Assembly (NCBI GenBank): GCA_001051155.2
Contig: JYIP02000009.1
Span: forward strand, 2,139,927 to 2,203,926
Direction of reading: 5' to 3'
Length of the DNA: 64,000 nucleotides
DNA from: Chrysoporthe austroafricana
Taxonomy: Eukaryota > Ascomycota > Sordariomycetes > Diaporthales > Cryphonectriaceae
A program made the translations under genes and the position numbers. Below are positions 12,511-25,079 of the stretch, piece after piece. The notes under the pieces were generated by a model. The model was not told the DNA's origin. It did no database searches and saw only the letters and a program-made list of their open reading frames with translations. Position 1 is the first letter of the stretch; every line of letters begins with the position of its first letter.

Positions 12511-12599
12511 CCCGGGCCTATCAAGCGCCCCGGGATCTGCTTGGGCCTAATAGCATTAGAGAATATCGTATCGTATGCAAGGCGATTGCAACTTTTACA

Positions 12600-15060
12600 G
12601 GCATATTCCGTAAGGCCGTATATTTATCCTTGCTTTTCCCCATTCAAGAAATCTTCGATTGCTTTGTATATATATAGCGCTTATGCAATTTGCGCTATTA
12701 TCGAATCTATCGTACTAAAACGTTCTATTAGGATTGCTAATATCCTCTATTCCCGTATTTTGCCGAATATTTGGCATAGGGTTAATGCATTATACTTATT
12801 AATTATAATAATTAATACGATATCTTTAATATTTAAGCTTTCTGCAATTGCCGTAATTCCGACTATCAGACCGCCTAGCCCTTTTTAGCGCTATAGGGTT
12901 TATTCGTTATAATTCCTTACGTAGTAATAGCTGCAGCTAAGCTAGCCCGTTAAGATTTCTGCTTCCCATTTTGCCGTATAGTAAATTAAGCCTTTCTCGC
13001 ATTCCCGCAAGCATTATGCAAAATGCATAATATGCGCATAAGATACCTTCTTATCCTTAGCATATAAAGAAAGATATTTATATCCTAAATGCTTTATAAG
13101 GATCCGGAAGAATTTATATTTAATTAGGTTTAAGCGGCTTATAAAAGTATTTAGCAGCATTAGCAGTAATATAGCTGTAATATAAAGCTGCTTTTAATAG
13201 AAGCTAGCTAAGCGGGTCCCGATATCTCGATACGTAAGGCAGTACCAATTCGCAAAGTCTTTTGCCAAAAGCATATAATGCGTTTTATCTAATACGACTA
13301 GGTCGATTAGGCTTTTTATATCGGTACGGGTTACCCAATATATAAAATTTACGCTTTAGAACGCTTTTAGCATAAGGAAAAGTACGGTTATTTCAAAAAT
13401 ATCGCAAGCTTAATCCATATCGGTCCAGAAAGTATAAGGGATCTGGAATTATTCTAAACGCATTGCTATATTCCGTAATAAAGCGATCGTTAATTGGATA
13501 ATAAAAATTACCCTTTTATACTTAATTATTGCTAGCAGCATAAAGCTTATGCTTTTCCTTGTGCTAATTAGTGCTACTTGTATAATATCCGTTACGGTAA
13601 GTTCGATAATCTGTTATAAGAAAGCCTCTTAATAGGGGAAAAGGTCTTTCCTTACCCCTAGCAGCTTGTCCAAAGCATTCTTATTTTATACGTTCTTAGC
13701 TATTTTGTCAATCTAGCAGGATTGTATAAATTCTTTTACTATCTCGACCGAGTTTTCGTCCGCGTCGCGCTTTACCTCCCGCTCAGGCTTGGTTTCGATT
13801 TCGAAATAGCAATAGAATGCGTTGCAAAGAAATATTTATTTCTGGAAAGCAGTACCGAAATCGAATTCTATTGCATAGAAATGCTTGCTTACGGCCGCCG
13901 AATGCCTTGCATACTTTTCGATCAGGTTTTCCCTTTTTTCCAGATCCTTACTCTTATTGCTATTGCTGCCAGCGCTTATTGTTTCGATACCGTAATTATC
14001 CAGATTGTCCGCGCAAAAATACTAATAAGCGATCCTTTTCAATACTTGCTTGCCTTTTTGCAGAATCAGCTTCTTGCTATATACCCTTATGCTAATATCC
14101 TGGATAAGCTTTTTGAAGCGTACTGTTATAACAAAATCGCTCGCGCTAAATGCTTGATAGCTTAATAGCAAACTATTCCGCTAGCTGATACTATTGCGCC
14201 GGATAAAAAGCTGTATTTCCAGGTATTCTGCAAATGGCTAGATAATAAAAATCTATACGAAAACGAGATATGCATATATACGATATAGCTTCCGCTAGAT
14301 TTTTTTAAACTTGGACTTGATCTTTTATAGCAACTTATTCTATTCTATTATAAATATAATCGAATCCTCGTACAGGAAAACGTTATGCAGCCTTGCAGCC
14401 GAAGTATTTTCATATTGGATATTTAATAATTCGAGCGTCCGGAGCAGCTATTTTCCGCCTTACTATAGCAGCAGGGCGAGGCTAGCGCGGGCCTTCCGTA
14501 CGAAAGTAAAATAGGCCCGGATAGCGAGCTTAGCTAAGCTGTTACCGCTGCCGCTATCTTATTTCGCCCGTATCTCGTAATCCTTTTCTAGCTTATAAAC
14601 GAAATATTCCTTGCAGCGCTTTACGATAGCGGCATTGCGATAATCCGCTAAAAAGCTATATTGCGCTATCGCATTCGTTCTATTCTTATAGAGCATAGCA
14701 ATATTGCAAAGGGCTAGAATCGCGTAAATTGTATTTGGATTAGCAGGTTCTATAAGCAATTCCTGTATTATTCGTTCCAAATTTATAATATTGGCCGCTA
14801 TTATCTAACCAACTTATCCTTTCGTTATTATAATCCCAAATCCCGTTATTTTGGCATTTATTATTTCGTTTTATTCGATTATAAGATTTTTAGCTTAATT
14901 CCGCATTTAGACTTTATATATAGCTAATATTTCGTATAGCAAGGCTAATAGCAAAAACTAGTAATTATCCGGCAAAATATAGATAATTAATTTTATAAGC
15001 TTTATTAAGCAATACAGCCGATCTATTGCAAGTTAGTCGAAATCTGGATAGTCTTTGCTG
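12600..15060 (-). pseudogene. RH: RecQ-like SF2 helicase remnant, about 820 codons
   Basis: The frame is followed leftwards from about 15060. After an N-terminal region (14560-14780 is an open stretch), a P-loop relic reading S-T-R-K-S lies at about 13546-13572, where GTGKS is expected. A motif II relic, VVLDKTHYML (DEAH type), is at 13274-13300. A TAT-box relic ITAILLL is at about 13165-13190. A C-terminal helicase half follows at 12640-13080, with GLIYYTAKWEAE and an IVGITAIAES motif corresponding to the IVATSALG of RecQ. The overall plan resembles fungal telomere-linked helicases, but it is clearly a different gene from the TLH copies in this window. There is a frame change near 14500. The plus-strand open frames across it are its antisense shadow. 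Confidence 0.7.
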
Positions 15061-15309
15061 CCGTTATCTGTCTTTCTATTTCTTTCTCTTTTTCTCTCTT
15101 TCTCTCTTTTCTATTTCCTTTTTTCTTAATAGTTGGATTCAATTGGGTTTATAAAAACAGAATCCGCTATAATCCTATATTCTTTTCTGGGCCTAATTGC
15201 ATCCAGGCTTGCTAAAAGAGATATTCGCGCTAAAAAGCGTCGCAATTCTTTCGCGCTTTTGCAAAAGGTTAAGAAAAAAGAAAGAAGATTAAAATAATAA
15301 GATTAGCTT
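15061..15309. other. Spacer with pyrimidine tract and two AATTG motifs
   Basis: A CTTTCTCTCTTTT tract lies at 15075-15125. GGATTCAATTGGGTTT (about 15133) and GCCTAATTGCATCCAGG (about 15185) are instances of the intergenic motif described in the findings. No gene was seen. Confidence 0.5.
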
Positions 15310-17300
15310 ACTTTCGTTTAATCGGCTTTGGCATGCAATATCGTATATTAATATAAAGGCTACTTTAATAAATATATCGTAATATTTGCCGAATTAATAG
15401 CAATTCTGCTAGGAAATCGTAATTGGATTAATATATAAATAGGCTATAGCAGAATGGATTACGTTTCTGTATTTATCCGCTATAAAACGCTATTAAAATA
15501 TTAATAGCATTACCGCATTTATTGCTATATCCTAGCTTTCCGGCTTTTCGTTTGCTATTATAGCAAGCAAAGCTATTATACCTGCTTGCTAATCCGTATC
15601 GAAAGTAATAATAGGGCAAGCCGCGCGGCTTATTGCAGCTATATAAACGATTACCTTTCCGAAAGTCCCGCAATAATATTCCAGAGTCTTTTCCGCAATA
15701 TTCTATAAGAAAGGGCTTGCAATCCTAGTATTCCCGTACGAGCGCTTATTAAGCTATTGTAAGATCAGCTCGCCCTTATTTGCTAGCGCGCGTTGGATTG
15801 CCAAAACCCTTTCTTTCAAATAATATAAATACGGGGTTAAAGCGGCAGCTAGCTCTTTATTTTCCATATACGCAATTATTTCTTATGCGATATAGCCGGC
15901 CAGATATTTGCCAAAGCCCATTTCGTTTGCAAACGGGTTAAGTATTACGAATAAGCCTTTTTCGAGCAATTTATCGGCCGTATGCTATTATTGCTAGAAC
16001 GATTTAAACTGCTATACGAAGCTCGGTTTCAGTACAGGCGGTATACTACGTATTACGTTAAAGTATTGCGAAAGCCCGCCTACTTTAATTTGTTATACTA
16101 TTGCCCTTTCAATCTAGCCCCAGTCGGGATAGCGTGCCTAGAAATGCCTATAAGCTTGCTGCGATATAATATGCGCTATGCTATAATAGGTATACTTAAA
16201 CCCCGTTTGGGTATCGAAAAAGGGCAAAGGCTCGATAGGCTAATAAAGTACGAGTTCGGTTAACTAGCTTTGAATATTATATATTCATTTGTCCGCTATT
16301 AGCGCAATTTGCTAGCCGGCCGCCTGGATTTATCGCGCCCGTACTGCCGTTTCGATATGCAGCATCGCGATATATTTGTATAAGTATTTATCGAAAGCTT
16401 TACAAATAGGCATAACGAGCTTATAGCATTTGCAATAGAAAATTATATGCAAGTTTTGGATTGCTAAAAAAGAGTTTGTATCGATTATTGCATTGCTGCT
16501 ATTGCTTAGCCCTATTGCTATTGCGGATACTCTTGCTTCTATCGCCCTTGCAATCTTTAGATTGCAAGCCCGGTAGTCTATAAGGCGTAATAATATGCAT
16601 TCTGTTATTTGTATACGAAAGCGTAATAGTAGCTCTATCCAAGCTTGCTATCGCGCATATTTTCGAAAGGCCCGAAACGGATAAGGCTTCTTTCCTTCCT
16701 TTTCCTTTATAATGCATAGCGCAAGAAATAGCATAAACGGGCGCATTTTCCTTTTCTTAAGCGAAACTTCTTTTGTAATAAAGGGTTTTCTGTCTTTTGC
16801 TATTCCGCTTTTCCCTTTCTATAGTAATCTATATTATAGCCTTTCCTTTTCGCAATTAGCCGATTCGAATATACCCGATTTTTTTCTCTTCCTAAAAATA
16901 CGACTTTAGCGACCGCGCTTGAAACTATCGTATTATCGCGCTTTATAAGCCTTGCTATATAGATCGACATTCTCGACGCATATCAAGCCCCTTACTCGAC
17001 CCGTATTTAGCTATATATTTTATATTAAACTAACGGGTTCTAATTGGCCGCTTTGCGCTAGGCTATACGTATAGGGCTAATTCCCCCTTTTTTTTCCTAC
17101 TATTGGATTTATTTAGGCCCAAAAAAGCGTTTCGAGCCTGCTAGCGCTAATCCGGAAATAGCTAGCGCATATGCACGTAATGTTATTAAGGCGAAAACAG
17201 ATTAGCGCTTCGTTAGCCGTATTAGCGAAGCTCGCTATTCCTTTTCATTCCGCTTTGCTAGCTAGGCCAGCCTTTCTTTTCTTTTCCCTCTTTAATAACT
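15310..17300 (-). pseudogene. G2: unidentified RIP-degraded gene, about 660 codons
   Basis: Reading leftwards, one frame stays protein-like for nearly 2 kb through TAA/TAG at former Gln codons and one TGA near 16285. In order: a segment with ICVENVDLYSKAYKARQ (about 16930-16985), a strongly basic patch RKRKKSG (about 16870), a C-x-C pair in FYCKCYKLVMP (about 16430), and a C-terminal half with GKYLAGYIAQEIIAYMENKE (about 15850-15910). It ends near KLILL at about 15310. No family was recognised; the Cys pairs could be a zinc-binding region. It lies upstream of RH on the same strand with a 250-bp spacer. The 5' end is uncertain; a Lys-rich frame continues to about 17660 but is less convincing. 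Confidence 0.5.
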
Positions 17301-17649
17301 ATACCCATAGCAATTACTAAGTATATTAACCCTTTCAATACCCTTATCGACCTGTTTCCTATCGCGCTATTTCGTTTCTTTTGCCTTTTCGCTTTTAAAT
17401 ACTTTGTTTCGCTAAAGCGTCGCTACGGCTTTTCGAGCGCCTAGCTAAGCCTTTATAGCCGTTTATATAGCTGTCTGGACGCTTTCGTAATAGCGGTTCC
17501 TAATTATTTCCTTTCCCAAAAACCGGCCGTTTTTTTCGTATTTTGCATAGTTAAATACTTACTTTTTGCCCTATATCTAGCTAACCTTTTTAGTAGCTTC
17601 TTTTTCCGAATACGCTTGCTTATTACGCGCTTCTTTATTATTTTCCCTT

Positions 17650-18343
17650 TTTTTTTGGGCATAATCGAACCTAGCTGCGCTAGGAAAACTAGAGAAAAAA
17701 AAACGATACGGGTAAGCAAAAAAGCATTAAAGAGAAATATAAAGGAATTATAATATTCGAGCGGAAGCGTGCCCGTAAAGGTAAGAAAGGTGCAGCTATT
17801 AGAGCTGCAAACCAGGGCAATAGCGGGCTAATTTCGTTTGCTACGCTTATTAATAGCCAGCCTAAGCCTTCCAATACCCCGAAAAAGAAAGGCTGCCTTA
17901 TTAAAGCCCTTATCGATAAGGCAATTACTGCCGCTGCCCGCAAGAAAATAGAAGAAAAGACCAAAACTAAAATCAAAGCAGTTTTGGACTAGAAAATTTT
18001 CGATTTCGGCCTTATCCGCTTTGCCCTTATTACGACCGACCGCGTTATTGCTTTCTAGCTTTTACAGGATTACGATTTTATAAAAAGTTCCGATTACAAG
18101 ATTATCAAGCCTTTTTGGTAATATAAGGATTATAGCTATTACTTGCCCGTTTTTGCAAAAAAGAGCTATATAAGCAAGACTTATTAAATAAAATATGCCG
18201 AATAGCAAGCTATATTCAATTTTTATATCCGGAAAACTCGTATGCTTATAAAGCTAAACTAGGCTTCTTTCCTGAAAGGGTTTATTATACAATATTAAGG
18301 CTTCCGTAATGCTGCCTGCCTTAATAGTTTCATTTATAAATAA
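17650..18343 (+). pseudogene. G3: unidentified RIP-degraded gene, about 230 codons, basic N-terminus
   Basis: The frame begins in an A-rich stretch and encodes a very Lys/Arg-rich N-terminal half (KRARKGKKG..., TPKKKG..., ARKKIEEKTKTK). A less biased C-terminal half follows, with DFGLIRFALITTDRV and FWQYKDYSYYLPVFAKKSY, ending at TAA 18341. A DNA- or RNA-binding role is possible from the charge alone; no domain is recognised. It diverges from G2, and the two may share a promoter region near 17400-17650. Confidence 0.45.
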
Positions 18344-18639
18344 GGTATATCGATCGTACCGTTTATTCTGCTTTTTTTTCTTTGCATTCTGGTTTTATAA
18401 GCTATAGATTCGATTGGGTTTAAAAAAAACCCCAAGTTTTATTTCTAAGCGCAATCGAGTCCAGAGCCTTAAAAAAATAGCAGAAATTACAAGAAAATGC
18501 TTATAATCTTAATATTGCTATCTCTTTTTTTTTTTTCAATTTTTTTTTTCTGCTATTATTTAATCCAATTATACCCAAAAAGGTACTTATATAGGCTTAT
18601 TATTCTTAGGCCCAATCGAATCTATTAGAGCTGGAAAAA
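18344..18639. other. Spacer with three copies of the AATTG/AATCGA-type motif
   Basis: GATTCGATTGGGTTTAA (about 18410), GCAATCGAGTCCAG (about 18450) and CCCAATCGAATCTATT (about 18606) are present, together with poly-T near 18530. No gene was seen. Confidence 0.5.
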
Positions 18640-20279
18640 AAGGAAAAGGAAAATAGTATAAGAAAAGCGGAAAAAAATAGCTAGTCCTTTATATTAATGG
18701 AATATTATATCCAGATTTATAATTTCTTAATTTTGCTTGCTCCCTTATTAGCAAGATAAGCAGCAATCGATTATATAACTGGGCTAAAATCTTTGCTATT
18801 TTTAAAACTATAATATCCAGCTTTGCTATACGCGAGATTATAGCTTAAATATGCAAAGAGAAATGCAAATTGCTTGCGGATTTTCCCAAAACGATAGCGT
18901 ATTGCATTACGAATGCAAGCTTGCAAGAAAACGGCTTTAGCAATTATGCATACAGTATTATATGCTTCTATATTTACTTTACTTTCCTATTCTATTATAA
19001 AAGGGATAATTATACTAAGCTGGATTATTCGGTATGCTAGCGAAAATATAAAGCCGAATAGCAAAATAGCTAGGATTTGTTTCGAGAAAACTTTAAAGTA
19101 TTGCTATAGAACCCTAATAATACGCAAGACCCATTCCGCTTTACGATAATCGATAATAATATATATATTAACGGCTGCTTTTTTAGCAGCTATATGCTAA
19201 AAGACTAGCAGCGAATATACGCTATACTCGGTATTATTTATCGCAAGCGTAAAGATATTATACGGGTTTTCGGGTTTCCTAAAATAGTAATTGCTATTAA
19301 CGAGCCGTTATACTGAGTAAGCGATACGGAAATAAGAATGCTAGTAAAAGATACGGATACGGAATAAATAACGTTATAATGCGATCGCATTAATTATAAC
19401 CGCTTCTATATAGCGCTGTTCGCGGATAGTAGCTAAAAGTCGGAAGCCGCAGCGCGTATCGATATATACTTCGCCAATTATTGCGCCCAGAATAGCGCGG
19501 AAACTTTGCCCGAGATAATAACGGAACTAGAAGCCGCTATCGCGTTTACGATAAAGAAGCATTCGGCATTAATAAACCGCATAACGCGCTCGAACGCTAC
19601 CAAAAGCTTAATATTCGCGAACCAGACCTTTATGGATTTTAAGACGTAATAGCTTTTCGCTTTATAGATCTGGCAATTTTATAGCCCTACTTATAACTTG
19701 GAAGCGCGAGATATAGATTGCGCTATTAACCCCGCCTTTTCCGAGCTTATAATGCCGGAAAAGCAAGCCGAATACTTTAACGCTTATATTGCAATTGCGG
19801 ATGCGCTTGCGCTAAAGCTTGCCAAATCGAATAGCGTTATCCATATAGATATGGAAAAGCGCCGCAAGAAGGCTAATAAAGTGCTTGGCGCTATATACGC
19901 CTTGAATAAAATAATAGCGGGCAGCATGCCGCTTATATACGATTGGAATTAAGTATTCGCTGCATTCGGTATAAGCGAGGAAAATTAGCGGGATAAGATA
20001 TATAATTGCGAGAATACTAAGCGCCGATATTAGGATATTATCGGCAAGGCATATGCTGCGTTTGAGATATCGATAAAGCTAGGCAATGCTGCTTAAAATA
20101 AAAGGAAAGGACGCGCTATCGAAAGCGAAAGCGATAAAAAGGACAATAAGAATAATAAGGAAAACGAAAGGGCTGATAATAAGAAAGATAACGCTGCCGA
20201 AAAGAGCAATAAAAAAGATATTGCTGCCGGAAACCCGGATAAGATTATCAAACTTGCCTTCCGGTTCAAATAGCATTAA
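18640..20279 (+). pseudogene. G4: unidentified RIP-degraded gene, about 545 codons, with charged tail
   Basis: A single frame (positions divisible by 3) is protein-like throughout once TAA/TAG are taken as former Gln and one TGA near 19315 as damage. The central part includes IDNNIYINGCFFSSYMLKDQ (about 19150-19210), LPEIITELEAAIAFTIKKHS and IFANQTFMDFKTQQLFALQIWQ. The longest undamaged run is 19698-19952. The last 60 or so codons form a Lys/Asp/Glu/Asn low-complexity tail (KKDNKNNKENE...). The final stop TAA is at 20277. No homologous family was recognised. G5-G7 follow on the same strand. Confidence 0.5.
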
Positions 20280-20462
20280 TTGATAAGTATATCCGGATTT
20301 TCTTTTTTTTTTTTTTATAGCATTTTTGGACTTAATTGAATCTAGAAAGGCCTAACCCCTTCCCCTTTTCCCAATCCTTTCTTTTTGGGTATAATTGGGT
20401 TTAAGCTTGCCGAAAAAAATATAACCGAGAAAAAAAAAAGGAAAGGAAAGCCTTAGCGAAAA

Positions 20463-20886
20463 AAAAGAATATTTAGTATATTAACGCAATAACGGACAAA
20501 TACTTATAGCGCATTCAAGCGATTGTAATTGCCTATTCCGTTTTATATTTTCGCTAACGATTGCGGCTTAAAGAAAATACTTATTGCTAAAGCTATAATA
20601 ATGCTTTATACTAATGCGATCGATACGTTTTTTGCGCAAGATTATAAAATCCTTTATTACTTTAGTATTTACTTTACTATAAGTAACTTGCTCAATCAAA
20701 CAGCCCTAGAAATAATCGAGCTTTTTTAGAAAAAGATAAACGTTTACATTTACGCTATTAAAGCTAATATTTACATTATAAGTATTACTGTTTTCCATAC
20801 CGATAAGGAATAGTATTAAGCTTTTTAGATATATATGGAATAGAAATAGCGCCCAGAAATAAGAATTTTGTCTTTTTGGGCTAGCT
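20463..20886 (+). pseudogene. G5: unidentified short gene remnant, about 140 codons
   Basis: The frame is open from 20529 to 20729 and extends on both sides through RIP-type stops. The product has LPIPFYIFANDCGLKKILIA and later INVYIYAIKANIYIISITVF. The end is near 20884. It is too degraded to name and could be the C-terminal part of a larger gene. Confidence 0.35.
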
Positions 20887-21009
20887 AAGCTTAATTATCT
20901 CTTAAAAGAGAAAGGAAGGGAAGGGGGGGTATATTTATTTTCCTAGCATTTGCTCTTTTTTTTTCTCAACTTAATTAATTTTAAAAGCGCTAATTTAGCA
21001 TTTTTCTAG

Positions 21010-22932
21010 ACAGCACGCAAGCTTTTCATTTATTCGTACGGTATATTACAAGCTCGCTTTACGCTTAAGAATTTCCGATTCGTATTCGATAAGACGGATA
21101 ACAATTACGATAAGATTATTCTTTATTTTATTATAGGCAAGAAAAATATCGAAATCGCTAATCTGATCCAGTATTTCTAGAATAAAGTATTTGCTTTGCA
21201 AGCTGGCATTGCTTGCAAGACGGCTATAAAGCAAAATAGGAAAAGCAACAAGCTGGATTTCATTATAAATATAGATAATAATACAGATAACCGGGTAATG
21301 CTAGAAAAGATAGCCGAATATATAGCTATAAAAGAAGACTTGCTAGCCGATAAAAGTAGCGATATAAATAGCAATAATATCTAAGCAATAGCGATAAAGG
21401 GCTTTTACGATAGCAATACGGAAATTCCGGCCGGGCTTGATATACGGGCAGAATAGCATGCCGCACGCAAAGCGGCCGAGAACGATAAGGGCGCATCCTT
21501 CCAAGCAATCTTTTCCAAATCTTTCCGGAATACGGAAATAAACTAAGTCTATGCGGCAATCAAAAGCCAATCGGTCCGCAAGCTTAAAGACAATAGCTAT
21601 GCATTCCCTATATTTTGCAAGATTTAATATACTTTATTATCTTGCTAATACCCGCTAGATTGCATGCAGCCCGTTTTCCAGATATTATTTCTGGATAAAG
21701 TATATATTACCCGGCATATTACGTCCCGTTTCTATTAAAGCGTATTATTAATCTAGAAAGAAAAGATGCTTTGCTTAATTGCAATTCTCGCGTTAAATAA
21801 CCTATCCGATATAATAGGGTTTTGCGATATAGCCGCTAATATCGCGCGCATAAACGAATTGTTTATAATCGAAAAGCGAGATAAGGCGGCGAGCGTATTT
21901 CGTATGCCGGATTATAACCCTTTTTGTATAATAAGCAAAAAGCCGATAATTTTTTGCGATAATTTAAATATAGCGGCGAAAGATCGTATAGCCCGGTTCA
22001 AAGCATAATATAAGGAAGACTTTATTCGGAATAAATTCTAATCGATTTTGTTTCCGTTTTCCTTTTACTTGCATAATATTCGGTTATTGCAGCTATAAAC
22101 TAAAAAAGCGGGAATAATATTTAAGCTACTGCAAATAAAGCAAACGATATTAATATTGCTAATACTGTCGGATAGCAGTATAAGCTTCCCAGTAACGGAA
22201 ATCCTTCCGTACTGTATTTAGATATTCGAAATAAAAATAAATAGGAATAATAGCTTCCTATTACGAGTAATAATGGATATGCTATTATAAACGCTATATA
22301 GGCATAGCGGCAAGATATTGCAAAAAGCGCTATAGCAAAACGTAACGATTCGCTAAGTATTAAAGCGGCTAATAAGGTTCTTGAATATGCATTACTACCG
22401 CTTGCTATCGCTAATATTGCTGGATTTCCTAGCATATTGCTTGCTATTTGACAAAAAGTATATTAAACGCAACCCGATCGCAAGTATAAGCATAAATAAC
22501 GTAAAAGCAGCTATAACGCTAAACCCGGCAATAGCATCGCATTTACTGGACGCAGCGCAAATAACGGCCAAAAGGGGGCTTAATAAGGAAATGCAAAGAA
22601 TAACGATATTTATTATATTGGCGCTTACTGAAAATTCCTATAATAAAAGCGAACGGATATAAAGCGGATAGAATAAGGCAGCGCAAATATTGCGCTTCGG
22701 CATAGCTTATATAGTATAGCTTGCCGAGATAAACGAAAGCAGGCTGAAATATATATATGCCGCAATATATAACCTGCGCGATTTGCCCCGGAACGACCGT
22801 ACGGGCAATGCGTATTATTATTTAGCTTATTCCTTATTCTTTTTTTACGCAATTAACGAATATATAAAGAATAAGTTCGAAATTGGCAATCGTATGCTTA
22901 TATTTTTGGATAGCCGGTTTTCGCAAGAGTAA
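21010..22932 (+). pseudogene. G6: unidentified RIP-degraded gene, about 640 codons
   Basis: One continuous frame (positions 1 modulo 3) covers the region. Undamaged stretches lie at 21196-21384, 21766-22008 and 22381-22662, with only TAA/TAG stops in between, at sites where CAA/CAG would fit. Typical segments are RFTLKNFRFVFDKTDNNYDKI, LFIIEKRDKAASVFRMPDYN and RDLPRNDRTGNAYYYLAYSL near the end (22780-22830). It is mixed hydrophobic and charged, without a signal peptide or obvious transmembrane helices. No family was recognised. The end is TAA at 22930, unless that too was Gln. Confidence 0.5.
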
Positions 22933-23069
22933 ATCGTTCTTTACGCCCCGCTTTCCCCCTTTTTTATTATTCTTATTTCTTGCAATTTGCGTTTTCCGCG
23001 CGAATTAAACTCAATTATATCCAATAAACCGCAATTCCCGCAAGGTTATTTGGGCATAATTATATCTAG

Positions 23070-24206
23070 CCAATACGGGAAAGCGATAAAATAAAACAAA
23101 GATATAGCAATTTGGCCGTAAGCTTACGGAATTAATATTTCGGTAACCGTTTTTGCGCGCTAATACGAGAAATCGGGCTAAAAATAATCAATTATAATAC
23201 TAGCTTGATATATCTGGAATGTATAATTGCGCAAAAAAAGTTTACGAACTTGCAAAAAGATATTAATATAATCGTATTATTGCTAAGTTTCCAGATTATT
23301 AAGCTAAACTTCTATATATGCTATTAGCAAAGTATTTGCCTATTATATTACTGGAATTATAATTATATAATCCAGGCATTTTACCGGATTATTTGTATAG
23401 GCTAAGCGCGATCGGTAAACTGGATATTAATTAAGATTAATAATTCGTATTACGATATTCAAGAGCTGCGGATCGTAATGAAATGGGTTGCGTAATTGCT
23501 AGCAGAAAGTTCGATTTTGCATTATTTGGACGATAATATACAGAAGATTATTGCATTCGAATTCGTATAATATTAATTAAGATAATCGTTCAATCAATAT
23601 ACGTAAATTAAAAACCTGCTAGCATATATTAAAGAATATAACTTAGCGTATTATGCTAAGTTTGAGCAATATTATTCGATTACTGTAATGCTATTTATCC
23701 TGCTATACAATTTAGACAAAAGCAAGAGCGAAGAGATAAATAAAGCTAATGAGCTTATTACGATCTTATCGGAATATTTCGGGTCGCTAATCGTATACTG
23801 GGAAATATACGGGATCGATTATACTCAAATATACTGGGAATATATATTGGAAACGGTCCAAGCAATCCAAGAAAGCATAGCGAAAAATAGCAAGTATATG
23901 GAAAAGATACGAGCGGGATTCAATACTAGCAATACGAAAGCATAGCAGGCAATACGGATCGACGCGCCTTATACGTTCCGGTACTATACAATAGCGAAAA
24001 GGCTCGCGCAAGCAGCAGCATAAGCTAAGGCTGCCGAAAAGGACGAGAAGGATAAGCAGAGCGCGCTCGAAAACGAGGAAAACGAGCAAAACGCGCTCGA
24101 AAACGAAAAAGCGGCGCAAGAAAGCGCGAAAGAAGCGGCACAGGAAGGCGCAGAAAAAGCAACGCAGGAAAGCGCGGAAGAAAAAGCGCAAGAAAATAGC
24201 AAGTAA
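23070..24206 (+). pseudogene. G7: unidentified RIP-degraded gene, about 380 codons, with acidic Ala/Glu tail
   Basis: The frame is protein-like from about 23070. The best-preserved part is 23688-23945 (LITILSEYFGSLIVYWEIYGIDYTQI...). The last 65 codons (about 24000-24206) are Ala/Glu/Lys/Gln-rich and imperfectly periodic (ENEE-NEQNALENE, ESAKEA, ESAEEKA) and would form a long helix or coiled coil. The stop is TAA 24204-24206. The charged C-terminal tail parallels that of G4. The large minus-strand open frames at 23787-24250 are the antisense of this tail. Confidence 0.5.
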
Positions 24207-24605
24207 GCAATTAATATAGCAGCCCTTGCAGCTACTATATAAGATAGCAATTATAAGATTGCAGCGCTATCGCTATTGTTATTGCCGGCTATTTCCTTAG
24301 TACGGTCTGCTTTTTTATTGCTAGCTATATCCTTATTGCCGGCTATATTCCCGTTACCGGCTATACAGAAATGATAATCGAAACGGGCGCGAATGGATTA
24401 TACGGAAAATTCGGGGCGCCTTTTGCTTATACAGGATCGGAATAGAATTAAGAAAGGATTTAGGCATACGATATTTACTATTATAGGCTCGAATATATAA
24501 GAAAATAGTCCGGTTAGGACCAAGCCGGGCAAAAAGCGGAAAGGCAAGGGCAATATAAGTAGCAGCCCGATTAGGGCTAAGAAAAAGAAATAGAAAAAAA
24601 GATGA
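24207..24605 (+). pseudogene. G8: possible gene remnant with LLPAI repeats and basic tail
   Basis: One frame carries imperfect repeats LLLLPAISL / LLAISLLPAIF / PLPAI (24255-24375), then DYTENSGRLLLIQDRNRIKKGF and a Lys/Arg-rich end before TGA at about 24610. It could be the end of a separate gene or a second exon of G7. The evidence is weak. Confidence 0.25.
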
Positions 24606-25079
24606 AAAGAGAAAGGGATCGTACGATCGGATTATTATTAGCCGGGCTGGCTAAGGAAGGGTTTTGCTAGCTCGGGCCGGTCGGGATAAAGGCTTTTTTG
24701 TATTGGTCTTTCTGTTTGAGTATTTTGTTTTTCTTTTTTCGGGTTTGTATTTCCGGGTATCGGAACGAGTAGGGCGTTTTTATAAGCTTTTTGTAGATTA
24801 GGTAAGGATTAGATTCGCTATTGCGCGCGTCAGGACGAATACGGGCTTTTTTTTTTTTTTTTTTTACAAGGACTTTCGGATAGCTCGTAAGTTGCCGGTA
24901 ATAATTAGAGTCGGAAGCTATAAAGCTTCTTGCTATTTTTCCGTCCTTATGCTGCTACTTTCTCGTATTGTAAAGTAGTATTATAGGGAATATAGGCAGT
25001 TCGTAATTATTTGCGAGCGCTTAATGCGATTAAGCCTTATTTATAATCGTAAAGTTCGAAAGGTTTTTTTTTCCGGATT
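24606..25079. other. Spacer; no gene identified
   Basis: It holds a poly-T run at about 24847-24865 and T-rich sequence on either side. I see no supported gene or structured repeat here. Confidence 0.4.

Noticed and set aside
13722..14165. Plus-strand open frames 12541-12888, 13722-14165 and 13817-14095 as genes
   Set aside because: The opposite strand carries a helicase with motifs in correct order through the same region; the plus frames are Ser/Leu-rich antisense shadows.
23787..24250. Three overlapping minus-strand frames rich in Arg, Phe, Ala and Ser
   Set aside because: They are the complement of the repetitive Ala/Glu/Lys tail of G7.
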